From positions 1 to 64,000 of the forward strand of contig JAUNNF010000003.1 in the NCBI GenBank assembly GCA_030537355.1: a stretch of DNA of 64,000 nt, read 5' to 3'. The stretch comes from Coriobacteriia bacterium. Its GTDB lineage: Bacteria; Actinomycetota; Coriobacteriia; Coriobacteriales; Eggerthellaceae. Shown here piece by piece: positions 8,096-17,735 of the stretch. Every line of letters starts with the position of its first letter. Within the stretch, counting starts at the first letter, position 1. Made by a program: the position numbers and the translations under genes. The notes under the pieces are model-generated. The model had not been told where the DNA came from. It saw only the letters and a program-made list of their open reading frames with translations, and did no database searches.

Positions 8096-9346
8096 TCAAT
8101 CCTGCTTGGTCTGTAAGGCCTTTTTTAACAACACCACCCTTTGCATACAAAGTAAAAATTCAGTAGAAGTTCTTAAAATAGCTAATGAAGTTATGCCAAT
8201 AAAATTAAATTTCCACAAAATAAATATTCCCACAACATGAAAAGAAGAAGCAATAATTATTGTAAATGTAACCTTTTTCTCTTCATCCATTGCACCCAAA
8301 ACAGGAAAACCAATTAGTTGACCAATAAAAGAAAACAACAATAAAGGCAACAATAATTGCAAAACAAGAATGGCTTCCTCATAACCTGGCCCAGCAAAAA
8401 CATTAACAACGAATGGTGAAAATACAATGCCAACAATAATTCCAATTATTATAACAGGAACAGAAATTAATATTAATTTTTTTACTAATTTTAAGTCAAT
8501 TTTTGATGTCATATGAGGATACAAACTATTAATTATAGGATTAAAAACTGCTTGTGCTGCAGTAATAATTTGAAAAGCTAAACTCCAACATGCTATTTGC
8601 TCAACAGAAAAATTAAGCAAACCAAGAATAAAAGTATTTGTAGCACCAAACAATGTAGTAGCGAAAGTAGCAACAAAATAAATAGAGGATTTTTTTATTT
8701 GAAATAACACATCAGAGATTTTTATAGGAACAAAGCGTATATGGAGAACTTTATACATATGTAACCAAGTAAAAACAACAGCAACGAAAGTGCCTATTAT
8801 GTTTAAGCAAGGAATTAATATAATGTCGTCCGGAGACTGAACTAACATAAATGTAAGAATAGTAGATATTAATTTAGCTAAAACATATCTAAAAGTAATA
8901 ATTTCCATCATTTCAATGCCTCTGTAAAGGAAATCAGTTAAAAATATAGTAATAGCCATAGATGCAAAATAAAGATAACACAGTAAGATATTATTTCTTA
9001 AAATTTGAACAAACGGAATCATGCATATAAAAATAATAAAAGAAATTAATACGAGAATAAGTTTGGCAAAAATTGTTGCAAAAACAGTCTTACTAATTAG
9101 TGAATAATTTGACGAGCATTGAGATATGATTTTAGTTGAAGAAAAATTAAATCCAAAATCAACAAAAATTTGAAAATACGTTATTGTAGCTGTCATAAAC
9201 ATAACTAATCCATAGGCGTCTGGTTGCAATACCCTTGTTAAATAAGGCAAAAGAATTAACGGAAATAAATATGTTGCCACAGTCATTAAATACAGCATAC
9301 CTGTATTTTTAATAAAAATTTTATCGTTTTTATCTACTTTACTCAT
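8096..9346 (-). CDS. Wzx-type oligosaccharide flippase
   Basis: 416 residues, almost entirely hydrophobic, with about 12 predicted membrane spans. The N-terminus (NTGMLYLMTVATYLFPLI, then LLPYLTRVLQPDAYG) is the usual start of the MATE-like flippase family. Expected role: moving undecaprenyl-PP-linked repeat units from the inner to the outer leaflet of the membrane. It sits between the pyruvyltransferase gene and the FrhB-like gene, with which it is translationally close. Substrate cannot be read from sequence. Confidence 0.85.
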   Translation of the reverse strand: MSKVDKNDKIFIKNTGMLYLMTVATYLFPLILLPYLTRVLQPDAYGLVMFMTATITYFQIFVDFGFNFSSTKIISQCSSNYSLISKTVFATIFAKLILVLISFIIFICMIPFVQILRNNILLCYLYFASMAITIFLTDFLYRGIEMMEIITFRYVLAKLISTILTFMLVQSPDDIILIPCLNIIGTFVAVVFTWLHMYKVLHIRFVPIKISDVLFQIKKSSIYFVATFATTLFGATNTFILGLLNFSVEQIACWSLAFQIITAAQAVFNPIINSLYPHMTSKIDLKLVKKLILISVPVIIIGIIVGIVFSPFVVNVFAGPGYEEAILVLQLLLPLLLFSFIGQLIGFPVLGAMDEEKKVTFTIIIASSFHVVGIFILWKFNFIGITSLAILRTSTEFLLCMQRVVLLKKALQTKQD

Positions 9347-9397
9347 ATATAAATATCACTCATCACGACATCATAGAAAGATAAATTATATTTTAGG

Positions 9398-10531
9398 TCA
9401 TTCAGCGTATTTATTCAATACTTTTGCCTTTATAATAGATCTTTCAAGAAAAATATGGGCTTTGTTTCTTTCTTGTTGAATGATTTTATTAACTTTGCTA
9501 TAATCAATATCTGTATTAAGCATGCAATCAATCTGATTTTGATTATCAATAATTCTGTTTTCGAGATCTGTAATAGATAATATGTTAGTTAATCTATCCG
9601 AGAATTTTGGTGGAGCTATTACGCAAAATTGTTTATTAAAATTTACGGAAAAAACCGTACCATGAAACGAATCCGTAATAACATAACTTGCATGATAAAA
9701 ATATGTAAGCCATTTATCTACGCTAGGACAAACTATAGTATCCTTATTGAAAATTTTTTTTAATTCCAAAGTAATTTTTATGATTTTAAGTCCTTTTGCT
9801 TTAGCAATAATTTTAATAATATTGTCAAAGAATTTATTATTATTGAGTTGGTAGACTAGCAAATACGGCTCATCTGGAAAAGGGTTATTATTGCAAAACT
9901 GAAACCAATCTTTGTTGTTTAACATTAAAGTTGGATCTAATATACTAATTGTTTCTCTTATACCAATTTTCTTTAAAATATCTACTCCGCTTTTCTCTCT
10001 TACAGAAATAGAATCAAATCTTAGCATATAGGGCTTAATTATTCTAGATTCATGCTCAGGTATTTTTTTACGTCCAAAACTTGAAGAAAATGACATCTTA
10101 AATGAGTTCTCTGGCGCAAAACCAAGATAAAACGGTTCAATAAAACCTTGATTCCATATAAAATTCCAAACTTGATCGCTACCTATACAATATATATCAG
10201 CAACAACAGGATACTTCTCAAAATCTTTATTATCTAAGTAAAGAGCATTACTTAAGTTTATGTTCTTATCTAAAAAATTTTTAAAAATTCTTAATTTTTT
10301 TTTTGTAGAAAGAATTCTATAAGGCAGCTTAATGACAGAAATAAAAAATTTTAAAAAACTAGAGTTATCTAACGAAAAGTTATTTTTATAAATATTATTT
10401 ATATCTTTTCTTTGAAAATCAATTATCTCGACCTTTAAATTAAACCTATGAAAAACTTCTTGCGTAGCAAATGTCTGCAAAGCAGACCCATAATTCAGAA
10501 CATTATGCAATGTTAATATACTTACTTTCAT
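9398..10531 (-). CDS. Polysaccharide pyruvyltransferase family protein
   Basis: 377 residues. The N-terminus LHNVLNYGSALQTFATQE is the family's typical NxGxxLQ block, and SDQVWN and DSFHGTVFSV are the conserved middle and C-terminal motifs of WcaK/CsaB-type enzymes. Known members add pyruvate ketals to sugars of exopolysaccharides or wall polymers using phosphoenolpyruvate. Pairing with the FrhB-like gene is a recurrent arrangement. It is divergent from a GT2 gene; TATAAT (10538-10543, minus strand) ends 6 nt before the ATG, with no ribosome site. Confidence 0.75.
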   Translation of the reverse strand: MKVSILTLHNVLNYGSALQTFATQEVFHRFNLKVEIIDFQRKDINNIYKNNFSLDNSSFLKFFISVIKLPYRILSTKKKLRIFKNFLDKNINLSNALYLDNKDFEKYPVVADIYCIGSDQVWNFIWNQGFIEPFYLGFAPENSFKMSFSSSFGRKKIPEHESRIIKPYMLRFDSISVREKSGVDILKKIGIRETISILDPTLMLNNKDWFQFCNNNPFPDEPYLLVYQLNNNKFFDNIIKIIAKAKGLKIIKITLELKKIFNKDTIVCPSVDKWLTYFYHASYVITDSFHGTVFSVNFNKQFCVIAPPKFSDRLTNILSITDLENRIIDNQNQIDCMLNTDIDYSKVNKIIQQERNKAHIFLERSIIKAKVLNKYAE

Positions 10532-10608
10532 ATTTTCATTATATCAAATATAATTATAATCACCATATTTTTGTCTAATTATTTGCTTAATTATGTATAA
10601 TAAAAAAA
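10532..10608. promoter_or_regulatory. Divergent intergenic promoter region with leaderless-type -10 boxes both ways
   Basis: The plus strand has TTGTCT (10571-10576), a 19-bp spacer, TATAAT (10596-10601) and 7 nt to the GT2 ATG. The minus strand has TATAAT (10538-10543) and 6 nt to the pyruvyltransferase ATG. Neither start has a Shine-Dalgarno sequence. The region is very AT-rich, so single hexamers could be chance. Confidence 0.4.
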
Positions 10609-11658
10609 ATGACAATCATAAGAAAACAAAAATTCAGTATTATCATTCCTGTCTACAATATGGAAAAGTATATTCATAGATGTATAGACAGTATATTATG
10701 TCAAGATTGTAAAGACTATGAAATGATAATTGTTGATGACGGATCCATAGACAATAGCCCTTCAATTATTGACTCGTATACTAATAAATATCCATACATA
10801 AAAGCTATTCATCAAAAAAATCAAGGTCTTGTTTCCGCACGAAAAGCCGGAATAAACATTGCGCAAGGTGAATATATTATTACTATTGATCCAGATGACT
10901 ACATACAACCATATTATTTTGATAAAATTATACCTATTATAGAAAAATATTCTCCCGATATATTAATGTTTAATTATTCACGTATTGTCGAATCTAAAAA
11001 ATTTTGTGTTAATGCAATTATCAATGAAGGCCTATACCAAAAAAATGACATCGCTTCATCAATTTTTCCATTATTGATAATGTCTAATACAGCGACAAAT
11101 ATTCCGTACAGTTTATGGTCTAAAGTAATTAAAAAAGATTTATATACAAAATTTTGTAATATAGATCAAAGAATTTCTATTGGTGAGGATTTTGTAGTAA
11201 CTGTTCCATGTATGATAAACGCTAATAGTATTTATTTTCTTAACTGCGCTTTGTATTGCTATACATATTCTGAGCAATCAATAACAAGTAGAATAGAACC
11301 CCTTTCATTATACTACCCAAAACTTTTATACAATCAAATATCCACTTTAGTTGATTTGAAAAAATACGATTTTCAACATCAATTGTATAGAAAAACAACA
11401 ATTGAAATATTTAATGCTTGTATAAGTCAATTTTATTCAAATAAAAGCTATTCAGATATAAAAAAGATATTAAGGCAAATAAGGTGTGATGACCTTTACA
11501 ATACTTGCATCATTAACTCTAAATTTAAAAAATCAATATTATCCAAGTTTTACCGATTAATTATTAAAAACGAGTTTTATTTGTTGATGTATTTATATTC
11601 AAAAATAAAAATTTGTAAACGTCTTATAAAAAAATTGCTATATAAAATTAACAAATAA
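10609..11658 (+). CDS. Glycosyltransferase family 2
   Basis: 349 residues. GT-A fold of family 2: FSIIIPVYNMEKYI at residues 9-22, VDDGSIDNS, and the metal-binding DPDD (DxD type). A later SLWSKVIKKDLY and GEDF block is typical of capsule GT2 enzymes. The C-terminal ~130 residues are Lys- and Tyr-rich. It transfers a nucleotide-sugar residue to the growing repeat unit; sugar and linkage are unknown. It is the only plus-strand gene of the locus and sits between the polymerase and pyruvyltransferase genes, so it was probably inserted or inverted separately. Confidence 0.85.
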   Translation: MTIIRKQKFSIIIPVYNMEKYIHRCIDSILCQDCKDYEMIIVDDGSIDNSPSIIDSYTNKYPYIKAIHQKNQGLVSARKAGINIAQGEYIITIDPDDYIQPYYFDKIIPIIEKYSPDILMFNYSRIVESKKFCVNAIINEGLYQKNDIASSIFPLLIMSNTATNIPYSLWSKVIKKDLYTKFCNIDQRISIGEDFVVTVPCMINANSIYFLNCALYCYTYSEQSITSRIEPLSLYYPKLLYNQISTLVDLKKYDFQHQLYRKTTIEIFNACISQFYSNKSYSDIKKILRQIRCDDLYNTCIINSKFKKSILSKFYRLIIKNEFYLLMYLYSKIKICKRLIKKLLYKINK

Positions 11659-11736
11659 TTGTCTTTATCAAAAGCATAACTAAATAATTGATTCAATTCG
11701 ACAGCCTTTACTATTTAATATTAATTTTTGATTTTT

Positions 11737-13062
11737 TTAGCAATTTTCAATATGCTGATTTTCTACTATAGAAACATCGTTTTTAGTCATAGATATAATA
11801 ACTATCACTGTAAATAAAAATCTTGAACTAACAATGTCGGGTATTAACATTGATGCTATAGCAATTTGTATAAACAACCATTTATACTTATTATGAGCTG
11901 TAAAAGTATCTTTAACAAAAAAAACAAAAGGCAAACAAATTACAATCATGCCTATAAATCCTGTCTGAATTAAATATTGTATAAAAAAATTGTGTGGAAC
12001 TTTCAACGCTGTATAAAATAACAAATTATCTAACCCTAAGCCGTATCCCAGTAATGGCTTATCAATGATAAAGTTTATTGAATCTATATAATTTTCGATT
12101 CTGCCCGCAGAATCAAGAAACATACCTAACCCTCCCCTGTTGCCGGCAACAGCAAAAATAGACACGTAAAACAATGCGCAACACATTATTAATATAATAA
12201 AATATCCTACAGGAAAATATCTAAAATTTATTAAATAACAAAGTAGAAGTGCCAAAACAAGAGAAACAATGCCAGTCCTGGATGTATTAGCAACAACGCA
12301 TAACAAAAGAAAGCAACAAAGAATAAAACCTATAATATTATTTATATTTTTATAAAAAAACATTCTTATCAATATTAAGAAAATTGCTGAAGTAATAAAA
12401 AGGCCTGCGAAACTATAATCACCAAACAAACCTGCACATGCAAAACGACCATATGCATACTCAGCGGAAGTTCCAAGGTTAATTCCTGAATTATGAAAGT
12501 AGCTTTGAATCAATACTTGTATACCTAAAGCAAACGCACTTGATATATATATATCCATGCTTAAAATTTTATAATTGTTAGATCCTGTAGTGCTAAAATG
12601 TTTTATCAATAAAAAAGAGAAAAGAAACAAAACAATAGAAAAAGCCTGCTTTAATAAGCTTATAGGATATTCTACAAAAACAATTTGCAGAGAAGCGATT
12701 ATGCAAAATAAAATAATACAAATAACATATTTCACGTCAAATTTTTTCTTAAACATTATATTTATAGTTAATAAAAAAATAAAAATAGCATGAAAAGTAA
12801 TTGGCAACTCTGAATAAGGCGTTCCTAATACAGAAACAAAAGAACTAGGTAACGTAAATATGACAAAAAGTAACATAATTTCAGGGAAAGTATATTTTTT
12901 GTAAAGCACATAATAAGAAAAAAAGTAAATTATTATAGAAATAAAAAAATAGACTGTAGCGGGTAAATATGTGTAAAAAATAAGAAGTGAATTAAAAATG
13001 GTAAAAAATACAATAAGCGAGGAATTAGTATGCTTCTTTTTTTTAATTTCAATTTTATCCAT
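11737..13062 (-). CDS. Wzy-like polysaccharide polymerase / O-antigen ligase-family membrane protein
   Basis: About 441 residues from the ATG at 13062, which has AAGG upstream; an in-frame ATG at 13110 lacks one. About 11-12 hydrophobic spans. A large loop holds FLDSAGRIENYIDS and GYGLGLDN, then KVPHNFFIQYLIQTG, which matches the conserved loop of the Wzy_C/RfaL family (an R in the loop and an HNxxL motif). Expected role: polymerising flipped repeat units on the outer face of the membrane. Polymerase versus ligase cannot be told from sequence, but in this Gram-positive locus polymerase is more likely. Confidence 0.75.
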   Translation of the reverse strand: MDKIEIKKKKHTNSSLIVFFTIFNSLLIFYTYLPATVYFFISIIIYFFSYYVLYKKYTFPEIMLLFVIFTLPSSFVSVLGTPYSELPITFHAIFIFLLTINIMFKKKFDVKYVICIILFCIIASLQIVFVEYPISLLKQAFSIVLFLFSFLLIKHFSTTGSNNYKILSMDIYISSAFALGIQVLIQSYFHNSGINLGTSAEYAYGRFACAGLFGDYSFAGLFITSAIFLILIRMFFYKNINNIIGFILCCFLLLCVVANTSRTGIVSLVLALLLCYLINFRYFPVGYFIILIMCCALFYVSIFAVAGNRGGLGMFLDSAGRIENYIDSINFIIDKPLLGYGLGLDNLLFYTALKVPHNFFIQYLIQTGFIGMIVICLPFVFFVKDTFTAHNKYKWLFIQIAIASMLIPDIVSSRFLFTVIVIISMTKNDVSIVENQHIENC

Positions 13063-13219
13063 AAATAGTACCTTACATATACACAAAAACCGTTCCTTAA
13101 ATACTATCAAATTTTCATTAATTTTTGAAAAAACAATTATTAATTATATCAAATAATAAAATATCTTTTTTAGAAATCATAATAATAATTTATTAACTTA
13201 GACAATTCAAGAAGAACAT

Positions 13220-14359
13220 TTAAGAATGACATAAATAAAAATCTGAAAGAAATTTAGTAACTTTACTTATGTCGTATAAATTATTTAGATTATCAATATT
13301 TACTTTATCCCTATCAATGTATTTACACTGCATTATTTGATTGCACCAAAAAGATGGGTCTTTTTTTATATCTAAAAAATAGACTCTGTCTGTTAATGCG
13401 TTCTCTTCAGTAATCGTTTTTGATAGAAAACAAGGTAATCCTGCTGCTTGGGCTTCAATTGCTGCCACACTCAATCCTTCAAAAAATGAAGGAAACACAA
13501 ATAAATCAATTCTTTGAAGTAGATCCGGAACATTGTTAACAACGCCAGTAAAAATCACCCTATTGCTAATTCCTAATTTTTTAACTTTAGTTTCTATTGT
13601 ATTTCGAAGCTCGCCATCGCCTATAAGCAAAAGTTTATAATGATTGTTTTTTTTATAGCATTCATAAAAAATATCAATTAAATAGTCATGATTTTTTTCT
13701 GGGGAGAATCTTCCCATATGCCCCATTACAATATCATCTTTACTTAAATCATATTTATCTTGGATTTTTTCTCTTAACATAATATTAAATTTATATTGAT
13801 TTATGTCAATAGCGTTATGTAATATACAAAATCTCCTTTTATCTAAGCCGATGGATTTTCCAAAATAAAAATTACAAGCATCCTGAGAACATGCCATAAA
13901 ATATTTAGCAATATGAGTGGTTTTTTTAGCATTATTTTTACGCAAAATGTTTTTTAGAGTAAATAAATCAGGGCCTGCACTATGACTATGGGCAATAGTA
14001 AAACATCCATATCTATTTGCTATCTTTAAATAAATATGGGCACTGCCTAATATATGACCATGAACAATACGATATTCTGAATGTTTTTTAAAAAATTCAT
14101 TAATTTGTTGCTTAAAGGTAAAGTAATTACTGATGGTGTATTTATCAACTCTAAATATTTTTCCACCCAAATCATTAATTTCATTTTCAAAATAACATTT
14201 ATCTTTTGAATATAATAAATAATCAAATTGAATTATATTACGATTAATATGCCGGTGTAAATTCATAAGCAGCATTTCAATACCGCCACAATTCATGTTG
14301 TTAATAACATGCAATACTCTGATTGGCTTCTTACTCTTATTAGTTATTTTGTTAGTCAT
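13220..14359 (-). CDS. Glycosyltransferase family 4 (EpsF-like)
   Basis: 379 residues. N-terminal VLHVINNMNCGGIEMLLMNL is the typical GT-B acceptor-side start of EpsF-type enzymes. The donor-binding half has MGRFSPEKNHDYLI, LLLIGDGELR, and the FPSFFEGLSVAAIEAQAAGLP block with the family's catalytic/UDP-binding Glu. Likely adds one sugar to the lipid-linked repeat unit on the cytoplasmic side. The start has AAGGAT upstream. The 180 bp between it and the next gene upstream is AT-rich and featureless to me. Confidence 0.85.
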   Translation of the reverse strand: MTNKITNKSKKPIRVLHVINNMNCGGIEMLLMNLHRHINRNIIQFDYLLYSKDKCYFENEINDLGGKIFRVDKYTISNYFTFKQQINEFFKKHSEYRIVHGHILGSAHIYLKIANRYGCFTIAHSHSAGPDLFTLKNILRKNNAKKTTHIAKYFMACSQDACNFYFGKSIGLDKRRFCILHNAIDINQYKFNIMLREKIQDKYDLSKDDIVMGHMGRFSPEKNHDYLIDIFYECYKKNNHYKLLLIGDGELRNTIETKVKKLGISNRVIFTGVVNNVPDLLQRIDLFVFPSFFEGLSVAAIEAQAAGLPCFLSKTITEENALTDRVYFLDIKKDPSFWCNQIMQCKYIDRDKVNIDNLNNLYDISKVTKFLSDFYLCHS

Positions 14360-14539
14360 AATATAACAATCCTTTATTATGTTATTTTTTTATTGTACAG
14401 GTTTTACATACTTTGTTTTCTATTTTAATATAATATTTTAAATATTAAATAATTATTTAATACATATTGAAAATTAATTCATATTGTTTTAAACAACATA
14501 TATGATTTTATTTTAATATTTAATACGGGTGAGCTAAAT

Positions 14540-15646
14540 TTACTTTGTTAATGTAATTTTATACAGTGATTTTATTATTAAATTAACTTTACAATAAGAA
14601 AATCTATCAATATCTATATCAGAACTTATATGATATTTATATGGTTGTTTATAGATTTTTTTTATAAGACAACATAGTTCATATTCGTCATCTATATCAA
14701 ACATATGATCTTGATCCAAAATATCTCTACATCCTCTAATGTCAGAACTAATAACCGTTATACCAGAGGCTAAAGCCTCCAAAACAGCAAACGGTAATCC
14801 CTCACGCAATGATGTATGAACGTACAAATCTGAAATTTTTAACAAATCAGGAATATCATTTCTCCTTCCTAACAGTAAAACTCTCTTTTGCAAATTATTT
14901 TGTTTAATTAATAAATTTAATTTTTTGTATAAAATTCCATCACCCGCAATAATACAATATATGTCCTGCTTGCTTAACTTGCTAATAACTTCAACCAATA
15001 ACTTATGATTTTTATTGTAGTTAATTTCACCAACAGACACTATTAAAAAAGCATCTTGAGGTATCCCAAGCTCTGTTCTTTTTTTCTTTACATTAACCTT
15101 GCAATTACTAAATTTATCAACATTAATTCCGGCCCCATAAACATATATGCATTTATTAGTATGCAATCGTCTATTTGCTCGTTCGTAATCTTCTTTGTTT
15201 ATGGTAATTAACACATCTGTCATAAATGAACAAATCCATTCAACAGGAAAATACACCAACCAATTAATCATAGGTGCACCTTTATAGAAATGAAATCCAT
15301 GTGCTGTATAAATAACCTTTGTACCTTTCTTTCTAGCTTTTCTAGAAGCTAAACGAGCTAAAATACCTCCCATCGGAGTATGGCAATGTACAATATCATA
15401 ATTGTCGTCGTTAATAATCTTTTTTAATTTAAAATAAGTTCTTATATTATTAAATTTAAATGGTGATCTTTCAAAAGGCAAATCAAATAATTTATTTACA
15501 TTGTCATCAAAATCTTGACAATTAAATGCTACGTCTCCTTTGCAAGCAACGTCTACTACGTGTCCATCATTATTCAATTCTTTAATAAGCGGCAAATGAA
15601 AATAATATATATGACTTTGCACGGTGGCAACATAAAGTAATTTCAT
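14540..15646 (-). CDS. Glycosyltransferase family 4 (EpsD-like)
   Basis: About 368 residues from the ATG at 15646, just after the stop of the sugar transferase gene; an in-frame ATG at 15667 would overlap that gene by 20 bp. The N-terminus MKLLYVATVQSHIYYFHLP and HCHTPMGGILARLASR are signatures of EpsD/WcaA-like GT4 enzymes, often the second sugar transferase of a repeat unit. HTSLREGLPFAVLEALASG is the nucleotide-sugar binding block. It directly follows the initiating transferase, which fits addition of the second sugar. Confidence 0.85.
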   Translation of the reverse strand: MKLLYVATVQSHIYYFHLPLIKELNNDGHVVDVACKGDVAFNCQDFDDNVNKLFDLPFERSPFKFNNIRTYFKLKKIINDDNYDIVHCHTPMGGILARLASRKARKKGTKVIYTAHGFHFYKGAPMINWLVYFPVEWICSFMTDVLITINKEDYERANRRLHTNKCIYVYGAGINVDKFSNCKVNVKKKRTELGIPQDAFLIVSVGEINYNKNHKLLVEVISKLSKQDIYCIIAGDGILYKKLNLLIKQNNLQKRVLLLGRRNDIPDLLKISDLYVHTSLREGLPFAVLEALASGITVISSDIRGCRDILDQDHMFDIDDEYELCCLIKKIYKQPYKYHISSDIDIDRFSYCKVNLIIKSLYKITLTK

Positions 15647-15647
15647 T

Positions 15648-17045
15648 CTACGAATCCTGTTTAACATCGTTTATTGTGTTCAAAGCGTTAGACTCTCCCT
15701 CATCAATACCTTTAGTACTACTAGGCTCAAATACTCTTTTTACAGTCAAAAATAAAATTTTAATATCTAAAAACAGATTGTAATTGGCAACATACAATAA
15801 ATCTTGTCTTAATTTATCATATGGTGTAGTATTGTATTTGGCATTAACCTGTGCCTGCCCCGTTAAGCCAGCTTTTACGTTTGTTCTATAAGAAAACTCT
15901 GGAAGAACTTTTTCGTATTCTGCAATAAGTTCTGGGCGCTCAGGCCTTGGCCCAACAAAAGACATATCGCCTTTTAATATGTTAAAAAACTGAGGCAACT
16001 CATCAAATCTTGTAAGACGTAAAAATTTACCTACACGCGTAATTCTATTGTCGTTTTCAGTCGTAAGTCGGGCAACACCGTCACTTTCTGCGTCAACTAT
16101 CATAGAGCGAAATTTAATTATGTTAAAATCCTTGTTATTGATTGTTGTTCTTTTCTGTAAATAAAAAATTGGTCCTCTATCTTGCAATTTAATAAGAATT
16201 GCACTAAGCAATATAAATGGAGAAGTTATAACTATGCCCACAATAGAGAACACAATATCAAATAATCGTTTAATTACTTTTTCAGTAAAATCAATACCAG
16301 CATTCTTATAGTAAAATATAGGGGAATCCATAACATATATTTCATCAGCACTTCGTGTAATTATGTCTGAAATTTGAGGAACAATATATAATCTCTTTTT
16401 TTGTTCATAACAATACTTAATTAGTTTTCCCCTTAAATTAAAATCAATATCACAAACAACAACGTTGTTAAATTTATCAATTTGCTTTATTATTTCGTCC
16501 AAAGGTACGTCTGATTTGATACTGCGACGAACAATGTACCTATCTAAGTTACTACATTCCTTTTTTTCTATGTTTTTTGCTAAATCATTTCCATAAACTA
16601 ATATGGCGCTCTCACCAGAAAAATATTTTTTAAAAATATTTTGTAATACTATATTTGTAATAACATAAAAAATACTAGAAACTATAAAGGACAAAATTAA
16701 AGGAAAAGGATCAGCTAATTTTTTTGCTATAAGGGATATAATAAAATACATTATCATATAAGTAATGAATAAACTAACAAATTGAGAAAAAATAATGTCA
16801 CTGAACTTACGTTTGTCAAACTTAAATCCATCTAAAAACAATAAAAAAATCAAGCACACAATAAAAAAAACAGCAACTAAAACATAATTACCTTTGTTAA
16901 AATAATTTAAGTGATCATAACTAATAAACCAGGTGAAAAGAAAACTAGTTGTTGGAACGATCAAAATTAGCAACGAAAAAACAAATACTAGAATTTGTTT
17001 TTTGTCAGTGTTTTTGTTGTTATTTATATAATTATTGTTTGCCAT
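15648..17045 (-). CDS. Initiating undecaprenyl-phosphate sugar transferase
   Basis: 465 residues. About five N-terminal membrane spans (to residue ~150), a soluble linker domain, then the bacterial sugar-transferase domain from about residue 265: KRLFDIVFS, a re-entrant hydrophobic segment, IKFRSM, RFDELPQFFNILKGDMSFVGPRPERPE, and KAGLTGQAQVN. This is the polyprenyl-phosphate hexose-1-phosphate transferase class (CpsE/WbaP/EpsE), which starts repeat-unit synthesis on undecaprenyl phosphate. Donor sugar is unknown. It lies right after the CpsC-D-B control genes, the classic order. Confidence 0.9.
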   Translation of the reverse strand: MANNNYINNNKNTDKKQILVFVFSLLILIVPTTSFLFTWFISYDHLNYFNKGNYVLVAVFFIVCLIFLLFLDGFKFDKRKFSDIIFSQFVSLFITYMIMYFIISLIAKKLADPFPLILSFIVSSIFYVITNIVLQNIFKKYFSGESAILVYGNDLAKNIEKKECSNLDRYIVRRSIKSDVPLDEIIKQIDKFNNVVVCDIDFNLRGKLIKYCYEQKKRLYIVPQISDIITRSADEIYVMDSPIFYYKNAGIDFTEKVIKRLFDIVFSIVGIVITSPFILLSAILIKLQDRGPIFYLQKRTTINNKDFNIIKFRSMIVDAESDGVARLTTENDNRITRVGKFLRLTRFDELPQFFNILKGDMSFVGPRPERPELIAEYEKVLPEFSYRTNVKAGLTGQAQVNAKYNTTPYDKLRQDLLYVANYNLFLDIKILFLTVKRVFEPSSTKGIDEGESNALNTINDVKQDS

Positions 17046-17051
17046 AATTAT

Positions 17052-17735
17052 TTAATAAAAAGCCTTTTCTAGTATCTCATCAGCATCTTGTGTATTATAC
17101 CCAAAACGAGCAGCATATGTTATAGCTTTATTAAATATTTCGTAATTTTGTGTGCAATGAGCATCGCTTGCGATTATGTCTATAAGTCTTTTCTTGATTA
17201 ATTTTTTAGCGCACTTAAATGTCCTTTGACCGAAAACACTTTTATCAAGGCTTGTTGCGGATAACATTAACATACAATCAGCGTCAATAAACTTATCAAT
17301 AATTCCAAAGTCTTCATGTACTGCACGGTATCTTTCTGGATGTACAATGATTATTTTTAATCCTTCGCCTTGAAGCTTATACACAATAGTCTCCCATGCA
17401 CTTGGCAAATTAGCAGAAGAAAACTCTAGTAAAAACAAATTTGATTTACCTAGTGTAAGTTCTTTCATATTGCTAAAGCCCATCTCACTTATTTTTTTCC
17501 AGTGGACCTCTGCTCCTAACGCTACATCAATACCAAGTTTCTGAGCGTATGGAAGTAATTGTTCATAAGCTAATTTATGCTGCTGAACTGAACCATAAGA
17601 GTGTTTAAAATGCGAGGTGAAAATAATTTTATTGACACCACAACTTTGGGCAGATTTTAAAACGTCATAAGATTCTTCTATGCTTTTTGGGCCGTCGTCA
17701 CAATTAGGCAATATATGACAATGTCCGTCAATCAT
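17052..17735 (-). CDS. cpsB: PHP-type protein-tyrosine phosphatase (CpsB/YwqE family)
   Basis: 227 residues. The metal-binding start IDGHCHILPNCDDGPKSIEES carries the PHP-family HxH; further ligands are in FTSHF, GAEVHW, EF, HPERY and ASDAH. These enzymes dephosphorylate the partner tyrosine kinase and so tune capsule length. The gene follows the kinase gene with no gap, consistent with the usual CpsC-CpsD-CpsB regulatory module. Length is close to the family norm (~245). Confidence 0.88.
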   Translation of the reverse strand: MIDGHCHILPNCDDGPKSIEESYDVLKSAQSCGVNKIIFTSHFKHSYGSVQQHKLAYEQLLPYAQKLGIDVALGAEVHWKKISEMGFSNMKELTLGKSNLFLLEFSSANLPSAWETIVYKLQGEGLKIIIVHPERYRAVHEDFGIIDKFIDADCMLMLSATSLDKSVFGQRTFKCAKKLIKKRLIDIIASDAHCTQNYEIFNKAITYAARFGYNTQDADEILEKAFY

